From: CAMCXT01 sp046302715
GTDB taxonomy: Bacteria > Bacteroidota > Bacteroidia > M30B66
Length of the DNA stretch: 5,631 nucleotides
NCBI GenBank assembly: GCA_046302715.1
Contig: JBKCHQ010000275.1
Span: 1-5,631 of the forward strand
Direction: 5' to 3'
The position numbers and the translations under genes were made by a program. The notes beneath the pieces are model-generated. The model did no database searches. It had not been told where the DNA came from and saw only the letters and a list, made by a program, of their open reading frames with translations. Of this stretch, positions 5,594 through 5,631 are shown one piece after another (position 1 is the first letter of the stretch; each line of letters starts with the position of its first letter).

Positions 5594-5631
5594 AATCCCA
5601 GCTTATTCCGATTTTGGCATCTCGAATTACA
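5583..5631 (-). CDS. Possible 3' end of an upstream gene (partial)
   Basis: On the minus strand a frame is open from the window edge to a TAA at 5585-5583, encoding 15 residues: VIRDAKIGISWDYEE. The mixed polar/hydrophobic composition looks like a natural C-terminus, and the 11-bp overlap with the lipoprotein ATG fits the tight packing elsewhere in the window. A 49-base open frame is expected by chance, so this is weak. The product is not recognised. Confidence 0.35.
   Translation of the reverse strand, partial: VIRDAKIGISWDYEE

Overview
The window reads as chromosomal DNA of a member of the Bacteroidota, probably a free-living, moderately AT-rich flavobacterium- or sphingobacterium-like organism. 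Three things point there: a glutaminyl-cyclase-type M28 lipoprotein, a PadR gene overlapping a 'DHVCC'-type HAAS membrane-protein gene with GldL-like transmembrane segments, and promoter-like boxes resembling the Bacteroidota TTTG / TAnnTTTG consensus combined with no Shine-Dalgarno sequences before the genes. No phage, transposon, CRISPR or RNA gene is visible. The window is almost fully coding.

Layout. Bases 85-1785 (+ strand) hold a compact three-gene run: a short-chain dehydrogenase/reductase, trmB (tRNA m7G46 methyltransferase), and an alkyltransferase-like DNA-binding protein whose catalytic Cys is replaced by Ala. The gaps are 4 nt, then a 4-bp GTGA start/stop overlap. This run meets the minus-strand genes tail to tail, with 18 bp between stops. 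Bases 1804-2755 (- strand) hold a PadR-family repressor followed, with an 8-bp overlap, by a HAAS-domain four-helix membrane protein, a classic regulator/partner pair. A regulatory gap of about 157 bp (2756-2912) separates them from the next block. It contains a promoter-like -7 box touching the padR start codon, a 9-bp inverted repeat over the -33 region (likely PadR operator), and a strong hairpin made of two copies of TGTCWGACA. Bases 2913-5593 (- strand) hold, in transcription order, a glutaminyl-cyclase-like lipoprotein, a BPD_transp_2 permease and its ABC ATPase of the COG4120/COG1101 (TrpY/TrpZ-like) type. The permease and ATPase overlap by ATGA. The end of a further upstream gene may enter the right edge.

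How it works together. The + strand run is housekeeping (tRNA modification, alkyl-lesion recognition, an oxidoreductase of unknown substrate). The PadR pair looks like a self-regulated module in which the repressor controls a membrane protein. The ABC permease and ATPase lack their usual substrate-binding protein in this window; the place where it normally sits is taken by the M28/QC lipoprotein. The most interesting points are this arrangement, the internally duplicated GldL-like membrane domain, the promoter geometry suggesting leaderless mRNAs at both transcription-unit heads, and the two-scale palindrome. No clearly new defence or mobile system is visible.
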